From assembly GCA_947457285.1 (NCBI GenBank), contig CANGVZ010000117.1, positions 1 to 6,840 on the forward strand: DNA of 6,840 bases, in the 5' to 3' direction. Within the stretch, counting starts at the first letter, position 1. Every line of letters begins with the position of its first letter. The stretch is from Flavobacteriales bacterium. Its GTDB lineage: Bacteria; Bacteroidota; Bacteroidia; Flavobacteriales_D; Sanyastnellaceae. The notes under the pieces are model-generated. The model did no database searches, had not been told where the DNA came from, and was given only the letters and a program-made list of their open reading frames with translations. This document shows, piece by piece, positions 1 to 6,331 of the stretch. Both the position numbers and the translations under genes were made by a program.

Positions 1-508
1 GCTCGGTAAATGCGATGACCTGCTCGACCAGTTTGGTGGGCACGCTATGGCTGCCGGATTGAGCATGAAGCCTAATTACTTCGAAAAATTTAGACAGCGA
101 TTTGATGAAATCATTCAAGAATCGCTTCAGGGAGCTCGACCAAAGCCCTACATCGAATATGATGAGGAAATAAATCTCTGCAACATCGACGATAAATTCT
201 ATCGTATTCTCCAACGTTTTGCGCCATTCGGTCCGGAAAATATGAAGCCCGTCTTTCTTGCACGAAACCTAATGAATGCAGGCGGAACGCGGGCGGTAGG
301 TGAAAACTTAACACACTTGAAACTCTCTGTCTTTGGCGCGGAAAGAAGAGAGAAAAAATTCGACGGTATCGGTTTTGACCTTGGAAAGTGGGCTGCTCCG
401 ATTACTCAGAATGTTCCTGTAGATATTCTATTTACAGTTGAAGAAAACGTTTGGCAAGGCCAACGTTCTCTTCAACTAAATGTGAAAGACATTCGATTTT
501 CCGCTTAA
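1..508 (+). CDS. recJ: Single-stranded-DNA-specific exonuclease RecJ, C-terminal part (5' end outside window)
   Basis: RecJ is a 5'-to-3' single-strand DNA exonuclease of the DHH family that acts in recombination and mismatch/base-excision repair in the cytoplasm. The open frame begins at base 2 and gives 168 residues before TAA, so an ATG at 47 is internal, not the start. Visible residues 12-19 (GGHAMAAG) are the GGH-x-x-AAG signature of the DHHA1 nucleic-acid-binding domain. After it comes the RecJ OB-fold: APFGPEN at 74-80, HLKLSVF at 105-111, FDGIGFDLG at 120-128, and a terminal strand with W-x-G and LQLNVKDIR ending near 166. All are typical of the RecJ C-terminus. The DHH catalytic domain lies outside the window, so activity cannot be judged here. 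The gene converges on thiL and shares four bases with it (TTAA, 505-508). No terminator is visible after it. Confidence 0.93.
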   Translation, partial: LGKCDDLLDQFGGHAMAAGLSMKPNYFEKFRQRFDEIIQESLQGARPKPYIEYDEEINLCNIDDKFYRILQRFAPFGPENMKPVFLARNLMNAGGTRAVGENLTHLKLSVFGAERREKKFDGIGFDLGKWAAPITQNVPVDILFTVEENVWQGQRSLQLNVKDIRFSA

Positions 509-1554
509 TACATTTCTCCTGGCTTCAACGCATTCCAGCCCTGTGCCTTCAAGGCAATGGCTTCTCCAGCCTTTGTTATCATTCTGCAACCTGAACTCTC
601 ATCAGTGATATGTCCGATCACGCTGAAGTTAGGATTGCCTTGAATTTTTTCGAAATCTGACTGTTTGATGGTAAAGAGTAATTCATATTCTTCGCCGCCA
701 TTCAAAGCAGCCGTGGTGTAATCCAGGTTGAATTCCTTCGCCGCAGCAATGGTTTCAGGGGCAATCGGAATTTTTTCCTCATAGATATCACAGCCTACAA
801 AACTCTGATCGGCTAGATGCATGAGTTCAGAAGAAAGTCCGTCACTGATGTCGATCATAGAGGTTGGCTTCACATCCATTTGAGCAAGCAACTGTACGAT
901 GTCCTTTCTCGCTTCGGGCTTCAATTGTCGCTCCAATACATAATCATAACCTGTTAGATTGGGTTGAGCTCCCGGTGCAGATCGAAATACTTCTTTTTCT
1001 CTTTCTAAGATTTGAAGCCCCATGTAGGCGCCGCCCAAGTCTCCCGTCACGACTACTAAATCATTTACTCTCGCACCTGATCGGGTGGCTATTTTTTCTG
1101 GCTTTGCAAATCCAATCGCAGTTACGGAAATGATTAGACCCGAAGTGGAAGACGTGGTGTCACCACCTACGAGATCAACTTCATACCACTCACAAGCTTT
1201 TTTAATTCCTGCATACAATTCTTCAATGGCTTCCAGAGAAAAGCGATTGCTGACTGCAATGCTTACCGTTACTTGTTTAGGTGTAGCATTCATCGCAAAC
1301 ACATCACTGAGATTCACGACAATGCTCTTGTAACCCAAATGTTTCAGAGGAACATACATCAAGTCAAAATGCACTCCTTCCACAAGCATATCCGTAGTCA
1401 CCACCACTTGATCTCCTTGTGAAACCTCTAATATTGCTGCATCATCTCCAACTCCCTTAATAGTGGAAGGATGGTGAATTTTAAAATATTGCGTCAAGTG
1501 CTTGATGAGACCAAACTCACCTAGTTTTTCTAATTCCGTGCGGTTGTCATTCAT
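505..1554 (-). CDS. thiL: Thiamine-monophosphate kinase ThiL
   Basis: ThiL phosphorylates thiamine monophosphate with ATP to make thiamine pyrophosphate, the last step of TPP synthesis, in the cytoplasm. The 349-residue product is of normal length and carries the family motifs in order: GVGDDAA at 34-40 (Mg/ATP-binding aspartates), TTDMLVEGVHF at 53-63, NLSDVFAMNATP at 81-92, GGDTTSS at 130-136, GDLGGAY at 171-177, DISDGLSSEL at 235-244 and GGEEYELLFT at 286-295. This is the PurM/SelD-like AIR-synthase fold. I chose the ATG at 1554 because the family N-terminus is a short lead into RTELEKLGEFGLI. In-frame TTG (1572) and GTG (1569) would add six residues that lie inside a palindrome. The gene follows the 512-aa gene by 22 bases, so the two are probably cotranscribed. 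No other thi genes and no TPP riboswitch are seen in the window. Confidence 0.95.
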   Translation of the reverse strand: MNDNRTELEKLGEFGLIKHLTQYFKIHHPSTIKGVGDDAAILEVSQGDQVVVTTDMLVEGVHFDLMYVPLKHLGYKSIVVNLSDVFAMNATPKQVTVSIAVSNRFSLEAIEELYAGIKKACEWYEVDLVGGDTTSSTSGLIISVTAIGFAKPEKIATRSGARVNDLVVVTGDLGGAYMGLQILEREKEVFRSAPGAQPNLTGYDYVLERQLKPEARKDIVQLLAQMDVKPTSMIDISDGLSSELMHLADQSFVGCDIYEEKIPIAPETIAAAKEFNLDYTTAALNGGEEYELLFTIKQSDFEKIQGNPNFSVIGHITDESSGCRMITKAGEAIALKAQGWNALKPGEMY

Positions 1555-1571
1555 GGTGCAAATTTGCACCA
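1554..1571. promoter_or_regulatory. Perfect 18-base palindrome in the thiL translation-initiation region
   Basis: The sequence TGGTGCAAATTTGCACCA reads the same on both strands with no mismatch. It fills most of the gap between the stop codon of the 512-aa gene (1577-1579) and the thiL ATG (1552-1554), and includes the A of that ATG. As RNA it could form a stem of about 7 bp with a four-base loop directly at the start site. As DNA it could be an operator for a dimeric regulator. It lacks a following U-tract in the - strand direction, so it is not a typical terminator. The structure is seen; any function is inferred. Confidence 0.5.
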
Positions 1572-1576
1572 ATAAA

Positions 1577-3115
1577 TCATGCCGCCAACTGCTCTCTGAA
1601 TTTCTTTCCAGTCACTTTGCTCTTGGCCCAAGAATGAAAGTCGAAATATTCAAAAACGAACTGCTCAAATGGGTTCTTTCTCAAGCCATCCAATTGTTCT
1701 GACAAATCCTGATACAGATCATCATTGGATTTATTGGTGCGCTTTTTAAGCATTTCGTTGATGAAGCCCAACATCACATTTTCAAATTCAAATACTTTAT
1801 TGCGGGTCGCGAGGAAGCGCTGAGTAGATCTGAGAGTATAGGGTAGAAGCTCTTTATTACCCAATTCAAGATGGATCACAAGGTTCAATATCTGAGCGAT
1901 GCAATGAATGTCTTTACTCTTGTCAATGTCAACGTTGTTCAATAACTTGTTCACCCACTTTAATGATTCGTGATATTGCTCAAGTCCGAAATAGATCACC
2001 GCAATGTTGAAGTAAAAATGCGCTTTGCGAACATTGCTCAAATGTTCTTGAAAAGCACCCAAACCAAGTTTAATTTCTGGAATGATTTCCAGGCCTTTTT
2101 CAAACTCACCACTTTGAGCATATAAAGCCAATTCTGTGCTCTTTCCAAGTGAGAAAAGACGGATCTCCAAGTCTTCATTCATTCTCTCAGCAAGGGTTTG
2201 AGGGAAGGCACGCAATTCATCAAGATATTTAAAAGCTTCGTCCCATTGCCCGAGGCGCATACCGACATAAATGGTATTTGATAGTACTGATAGGTAAATT
2301 CCTGGCTCTTCTTCAAAGAGGTGCGGATGCTGCTGAATGATTTCAATGTTTTCTTTTAAGAAAGGATAGCAAAGGGCATATTCTCCCAGAGCAAAATGAT
2401 AAGCGCTGCTAATGTGACGCAACAGGTACTCATTCTCTACGCCGATATCCTGTTTGGCAAGACGCTTTTTCACGTCATCAATCAATTGCTTGAAATGACC
2501 AGTTTCCTCTTCTGTGCGCACCTTTCCCTGACGGTAAAGTTGCGAGAATATTTTACTTTTAATATTCCAAAGCTCTTCGGTGGTTTTTAGTTTTTCATGT
2601 ATTTCGATATCGCGTTTTAGAATATGGTCTAACTCTGATATTTCTTGAATATCATCATAGTTTCCTTTTTCGATTATTCTCTTTTCCCATTTAGAAATTT
2701 CGATCAAAACGGTATAGAGTTCATGCTTCTCAGCTACTTTTCTTGCGCTGTGAAGCACCTTGGCACTTTGATCATACAGAGATTTATTATATAAAATCTC
2801 TGCAGCATGCACTTGTCTGTGAATTTGGGCTTCAATACTCGAGTTGGAGTGGAAGCTATCAAGGCTCTTCAAAAGGGCGTTGTACAGTCTATTTTTTGCA
2901 ATCGAAAAGCGGTTAACGAAGCCTTTATCCTTGAATTTTTTCAAAAGTTTTTCTTCGTCATACTCGTCTTGTTTATCGATGGCGTCAAACAAGGTTTGAT
3001 AGTTGTTTTCATCGCCAATAATGTGTCGAGAAGAGAATACTTTAAAGTAACGCTTCTCAGGCTTGCTCATACTCTTGATGAGTTTGTGCAATTGATCTGA
3101 TGCTTTGTTTGACAT
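1577..3115 (-). CDS. Conserved helical TPR-like protein of unknown function (512 aa)
   Basis: No established function is recognised. The protein is almost entirely predicted-helical, charged and soluble, with no signal peptide, transmembrane segment or catalytic motif that I can see. The N-terminus (residues 9-29, containing KSMSKPEKRYFKVF) followed by FVNRFSIAKNRLYNALLKSL at 66-85 resembles a conserved opening of Bacteroidota repeat proteins; this is from memory, not a search. TPR-like helical pairs can be picked out at roughly 101-131 (AAEILYNKSLYDQSAKVLHSA), 236-262, 274-303 (GQWDEAFKYLDEL) and 364-394 (FNIAVIYFGLEQYHESLKWVNKLL). Such solenoids usually bind other proteins. The ATG at 3115 is preceded by a 140-base gap and no clear Shine-Dalgarno. 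It lies 22 bases upstream of thiL on the same strand, which suggests one transcript but not necessarily a shared role. It is assumed cytoplasmic. Confidence 0.8.
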   Translation of the reverse strand: MSNKASDQLHKLIKSMSKPEKRYFKVFSSRHIIGDENNYQTLFDAIDKQDEYDEEKLLKKFKDKGFVNRFSIAKNRLYNALLKSLDSFHSNSSIEAQIHRQVHAAEILYNKSLYDQSAKVLHSARKVAEKHELYTVLIEISKWEKRIIEKGNYDDIQEISELDHILKRDIEIHEKLKTTEELWNIKSKIFSQLYRQGKVRTEEETGHFKQLIDDVKKRLAKQDIGVENEYLLRHISSAYHFALGEYALCYPFLKENIEIIQQHPHLFEEEPGIYLSVLSNTIYVGMRLGQWDEAFKYLDELRAFPQTLAERMNEDLEIRLFSLGKSTELALYAQSGEFEKGLEIIPEIKLGLGAFQEHLSNVRKAHFYFNIAVIYFGLEQYHESLKWVNKLLNNVDIDKSKDIHCIAQILNLVIHLELGNKELLPYTLRSTQRFLATRNKVFEFENVMLGFINEMLKKRTNKSNDDLYQDLSEQLDGLRKNPFEQFVFEYFDFHSWAKSKVTGKKFREQLAA

Positions 3116-3255
3116 AACGAACAGGTTTTAGTAAGTACTTAATTATTGGTTTGGTACTCCTAAATTTCGCAATTCGTTTCAAGTCACAAGCGTGTAATGA
3201 ACGAACGGTTCAGTATTTCAAATTAAAGGATGGATTTTAGAATTTAACGGAATTC
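3116..3255 (-). promoter_or_regulatory. Intergenic region likely holding the promoter of the 512-aa gene and thiL
   Basis: This 140-base AT-rich gap separates the oxidoreductase stop from the 512-aa start and is the only sizeable space where a promoter for the 512-aa gene and thiL could sit. Read on the - strand, the best match I find to the Bacteroidota pattern (TTG, about 19 bases, TA-n-n-TTTG) is a CTTG near 3187-3190 followed after 19 bases by AAATTTAG near 3160-3167. This matches only four of the six conserved -7 positions. A 10-base palindrome TAAGTACTTA lies at 3132-3141. No strong hairpin with a U-tract follows the oxidoreductase, so read-through from upstream is possible. Confidence 0.3.
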
Positions 3256-4290
3256 CTATTTTAAGGAAATAATTGCCTTTCCTTGTATCTGTCTGGTTTC
3301 CAGTGCGTGGTGTGCTTTAGAGAGTTCTTCTTGGGAAAATACACCGCCGTTGACAGGTTTGACTTTCCCCTGTTTCCACAGTAATACTAATTGCTCCATG
3401 CACTCCTGAATAATATGTGCGCGGTGATCGCCCACCTTGAGCATGTTCACTCCAATGATGGATTTACTTTTTGCTAAAAGTAAAATAGGCATCAGCAATC
3501 CCATAGACCAAAGCAATTTGATTGTAGCCCATTTGCCACCTGTTTTTCCGCTGCGTTCGGCGAATCCATAGAGAACGAGTCGACCACCGCTTCCCAAAAG
3601 ACGCATGTCTTTTTTAAATGTACTGCCAGCGATGGAATTGAAGCTCACATCCAATTTGTCGCCATTGAGCGCGCTATGGATAGCAGATTCATAATCTTCA
3701 GTGTTGTAATTATATGCTTTGATACCGCGTTGAATCAACGCTGTTTTTTTTTCATCAGATCCTACAGTCGCATAAATTTCACAACCAATATTTTGGAGTA
3801 TTTGAATCAATGCTGTGCCTACACCGCCCATTGCTGCGTGAACAAGTACTTTTTCTCCTTTTCTGCATTGCTGCACATAACAGGCGCTGTAATAGGCGGT
3901 GGCGTATTGGGTTCCAAGTGCACACGCTTCTACATCAGGCATGTCATCTGGAATTTCCGCTATACCCGTTGTTGGAGTGCATACGTGGGTCGCATAAGCT
4001 CCGAATCGAGTGAGTGCTGCGACTCTTTTATGAAGCCATTTTGAATCTACATTTTTACCAATGGCAATCACTTTTCCTGTTGCATCATAACCAATAATCG
4101 CGGGCAAAGGAGGGGCTTCGCGATATAAGCCATTGCGGGCCAACACATCGGCGAAGTTCAGACCGAATGAGGTAACTTGAATCAACACTTCATTCTCTTG
4201 CGGCTCTGGAATGGCTATCGGACGCCATTCGAAGGCTTCATGCGCCGCTCCGTTCTTAACAAGAAATGCGGCTCTAGGCTGGTGTTCCAT
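3256..4290 (-). CDS. Zinc-free MDR-family NAD(P)H oxidoreductase (quinone reductase / VAT-1-like)
   Basis: This is a medium-chain dehydrogenase/reductase of the quinone-reductase branch, expected to use NAD(P)H to reduce quinones or enones; the actual substrate is unknown. The 344-residue product starts with a GroES-like catalytic domain containing GLNFADVLARNGLY at 43-56 and the PxxPAIIGYDATG segment at 61-72. The Rossmann domain follows, with the dinucleotide-binding AMGGVG at 153-158 and a conserved GSGGRLVLYG at 233-242. I do not see the GHE catalytic-zinc motif or the four-cysteine structural-zinc lobe, as expected for this branch. A hydrophobic stretch at 256-274 followed by SIIGVNMLKVGDHR resembles the VAT-1 subgroup more than classical QorA. 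Its ATG lies 17 bases inside the end of the 655-aa gene, so the two are probably translationally coupled. VAT-1-like assignment is tentative; MDR membership is secure. Confidence 0.87.
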   Translation of the reverse strand: MEHQPRAAFLVKNGAAHEAFEWRPIAIPEPQENEVLIQVTSFGLNFADVLARNGLYREAPPLPAIIGYDATGKVIAIGKNVDSKWLHKRVAALTRFGAYATHVCTPTTGIAEIPDDMPDVEACALGTQYATAYYSACYVQQCRKGEKVLVHAAMGGVGTALIQILQNIGCEIYATVGSDEKKTALIQRGIKAYNYNTEDYESAIHSALNGDKLDVSFNSIAGSTFKKDMRLLGSGGRLVLYGFAERSGKTGGKWATIKLLWSMGLLMPILLLAKSKSIIGVNMLKVGDHRAHIIQECMEQLVLLWKQGKVKPVNGGVFSQEELSKAHHALETRQIQGKAIISLK

Positions 4291-6241
4291 TGCGCTTGAT
4301 TTTTATGGTAGAACCTGTGTCAGTCGTGAAAATAAGGCGATCTCCTTGAGTAGTTTTCTCATATTGAATCGCAGTAATCTTTTTACCCTTTGCGTAATTC
4401 CAGCCGCTGGTATTGGTGCCTTCTGAGGTTAGATTCATGACCTCGCCATTTTCTAGCCCAACGAGAATGCGATAGGTCTTGTTATTTTCATAATCAAAAG
4501 CATATGCTCCTGTGCTGGGCTTGCTTTTCAGCGCCATGGGGAACCTGCCCACATTTTTACCATTTCTATCCAGGAGATATAGTTTGTTTCCAGCAACAAA
4601 TAAATACTGAAGTTTACCATTTTTGAAAGCATCGATTTGAATCACATCACCGATGATAGCCCCATCTAGAGCCACTTTCCAAAGGGATTTACTATCACTT
4701 CCCAAAAGCTCAATTTCTCCGCTGCTCGTATATCTTATGGTTTCATTGCTATTATCCTTGTGATTTTTAACAGTCCAGCTATTACCCGAACTTTCATTCG
4801 GTATTACCGAACGTTCATTCGGTTTTATAGTGTCATTAGCTGGAATAGTAGATTCTATAGGCTCAGTAGCATTTTGAATGCCATTTAGGCTTCTCATATA
4901 GGTTATTATCGGCCAGCTATCGGTGCTCGTGACATGAATCTCTTCTACGCCTAATGCTTGCAGAATGCTGTTGAATCCAATTGGCAAAGTTGAGTTTAAT
5001 ATCAGGTTTCCGTGCCAAATAAGTGCAGTACGCGGATGATTTTTTAAAGCAGCCGGTGTCTTGAAATTACTGCTTGTGGCAATCTTGGTGATGAGATTTG
5101 AACTTTCGGCTGCATAGAGTACGCCGTTTTTGAAAACACCATAATTGTGTACAGTCAACGCTGTATTATTCTCGTATCTCGAAAACATTTCAGGATATTT
5201 GAAGGTCAGAATGCCGTTAGCACCAAGGTCTGCGATTGTTTTAAGTTGGGGCATCCAATCGGTAGTATCGCTAATCTCATAAAACGCAACAGGTGTGGTG
5301 ACGCTGTCATCCGTCATATAAAAGGTTCCGTAAGTTCCTGAGAGACGGTTGATCCAGATTTCGTTGAGATCGCAGGCGCAACTGTCACCTATGGCCAGCC
5401 AGGCTTGAGACCAGAAGTCTTTTTTTTCTTCTGGGAATAGGAATTCATAAATGTTATTGTGTGCCTCGGCAACGTCAGCGTTTAGCCAGACTTCCCAGTC
5501 ATTTACCCCTTCTGGAATGACAGAGGACATGGTGCGTTCATGACCACTCCCAATCGCGAAGATGCGGTTTTTTTTATTCTTGCTAATCGCTGTTCCGGTG
5601 CATCGTTGCGAATTGTCGACAGTAGATTGAATTTCCAAATTTATCCAGCTATCATCGTTGAGTTTTGCGTAGAAATTGAGCGCAGCATCTTTGGCGGCTT
5701 TATCTCTGAGTTGGGTGAGCACTTCCTGTGAAGTAGGGTTTTTCATTGCTAGAATGCACGATTCAAGCATAGAACTTGAATTCGAACCAAGACACAAACC
5801 ATCATAAACAGCATAGTAAATATCATCCATTTGATAAATGCTTACCCCTTGAAACTCTGCGCCAGACGGAGCGTTGGCTTGAATGTCATTTATCGTAAAT
5901 TGAGAAACAACTGGAATCGAAAATGCGATTTTTGAGGGGTCATTTGCAATAAAAAAAAGGCCTGAGTTAGAGGATATCTTCTGAGAGACTTCCACTTTCG
6001 CGAATAGAGTGACCACTTTTTTCCAAGTTTCGAACGAAGGCAGTTGTTGCAATGATGGAAATTCTTCTAAGATATTGGCTGTATTATGAATGGGATTGCA
6101 TTCAATGATGATTTCACTTTCAGTGGGGGCGGCCAACCACGGGTCTTTGCCGACTTCTTTTTCTTTTAAAAAAGTAAAAAAGACATACGCAATAAAGGCA
6201 AGGCCAGCGATTACGAGCAGCGGAAATAGAAAGCGTTTCAT
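4274..6241 (-). CDS. Membrane-anchored protein of unknown function with C-terminal propeller-like region (655 aa)
   Basis: No function is recognised. Residues 1-26 are MKR followed by a hydrophobic helix (about 4-25) with no lipobox cysteine, so it reads as an N-terminal anchor with the rest outside the cytoplasmic membrane. Residues about 35-455 form a mixed alpha/beta region that resembles, from memory, DUF3352-type proteins (for example NSGLFFIANDPSK at 92-104 and GVLYAAESSNLITKIA at 373-388). A CxC pair (SCACD) sits at 287-291. Residues 455-488 are a low-complexity linker with three heptads. Residues about 520-650 look like two to three blades of a beta-propeller: ALDGAIIGDVIQIDAFKNGK, LYLLDRNGKNVGRFP and YRILVGLENGEVMNLTSEG are the clearest parts. 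A scaffold, sensor or envelope role is possible but not shown. The ATG at 6241 lies only about 20 bases after a strong terminator. The oxidoreductase gene overlaps its 3' end. Confidence 0.8.
   Translation of the reverse strand: MKRFLFPLLVIAGLAFIAYVFFTFLKEKEVGKDPWLAAPTESEIIIECNPIHNTANILEEFPSLQQLPSFETWKKVVTLFAKVEVSQKISSNSGLFFIANDPSKIAFSIPVVSQFTINDIQANAPSGAEFQGVSIYQMDDIYYAVYDGLCLGSNSSSMLESCILAMKNPTSQEVLTQLRDKAAKDAALNFYAKLNDDSWINLEIQSTVDNSQRCTGTAISKNKKNRIFAIGSGHERTMSSVIPEGVNDWEVWLNADVAEAHNNIYEFLFPEEKKDFWSQAWLAIGDSCACDLNEIWINRLSGTYGTFYMTDDSVTTPVAFYEISDTTDWMPQLKTIADLGANGILTFKYPEMFSRYENNTALTVHNYGVFKNGVLYAAESSNLITKIATSSNFKTPAALKNHPRTALIWHGNLILNSTLPIGFNSILQALGVEEIHVTSTDSWPIITYMRSLNGIQNATEPIESTIPANDTIKPNERSVIPNESSGNSWTVKNHKDNSNETIRYTSSGEIELLGSDSKSLWKVALDGAIIGDVIQIDAFKNGKLQYLFVAGNKLYLLDRNGKNVGRFPMALKSKPSTGAYAFDYENNKTYRILVGLENGEVMNLTSEGTNTSGWNYAKGKKITAIQYEKTTQGDRLIFTTDTGSTIKIKRNGTPA
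4790..4852 (-). repeat. Three degenerate 21-base (heptad) repeats in the linker of the 655-aa protein
   Basis: Three consecutive seven-residue units encode STIPAND, TIKPNER and SVIPNES (residues 464-484), aligned on a central proline followed by Asn/Glu. At DNA level the last two copies share an identical 10-base core (TTCATTCGGT on the + strand at 4793-4802 and 4814-4823), spaced by exactly 21 bases, which points to local duplication. The unit lies between the two putative domains and is probably a flexible spacer. Confidence 0.55.
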
Positions 6242-6260
6242 AGATTCTTTATCTGATGCT

Positions 6261-6296
6261 AAATAAAAAAAAACACCCCGACTCTGGTCGGGGTGT
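6261..6296 (-). terminator. Intrinsic (rho-independent) terminator of the acyl-CoA dehydrogenase gene
   Basis: A perfect 10-bp GC-rich stem (6273-6282 with 6287-6296) closes a four-base loop (CAGA on the - strand). In the - strand direction it is followed by a run of nine T then ATTT (6261-6273). It starts about 35 bases after the acyl-CoA dehydrogenase stop codon. The + strand side has no T-run, so it acts in one direction only. The remaining bases of the 6242-6331 gap show nothing else I can name. Confidence 0.93.
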
Positions 6297-6331
6297 CAAT
6301 ATAGGTTCTACACAAAAGGATGTGAGAAGTC

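Noticed and set aside
1555..1572. Upstream TTG or GTG start for thiL
   Set aside because: These would add MVQICT, which is not typical of the family, and place the start four to seven bases after the previous stop; the ATG at 1554 fits better.
2807..3100. 97-aa open frame on the + strand
   Set aside because: Antisense to the 512-aa gene, with a composition expected from the complement of Lys/Glu-rich helices (Phe/Leu/Val-rich).
3249..3256. GGAATTCC palindrome after the oxidoreductase as a terminator
   Set aside because: The stem is short, has no loop and no U-tract follows on the - strand.
3744..3752. Runs of 8-9 identical bases inside genes (also 5420-5427, 5568-5575, 5951-5958) as phase-variation or slippage sites
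   Set aside because: All encode Lys-, Asn- or Phe-containing stretches in intact frames of an AT-rich genome, and no alternative product follows from a slip; there is no positive evidence of switching.
3676..4044. 122-aa open frame on the + strand
   Set aside because: It lies wholly inside the well-supported oxidoreductase gene on the other strand and has no family features; it is a frame shadow.
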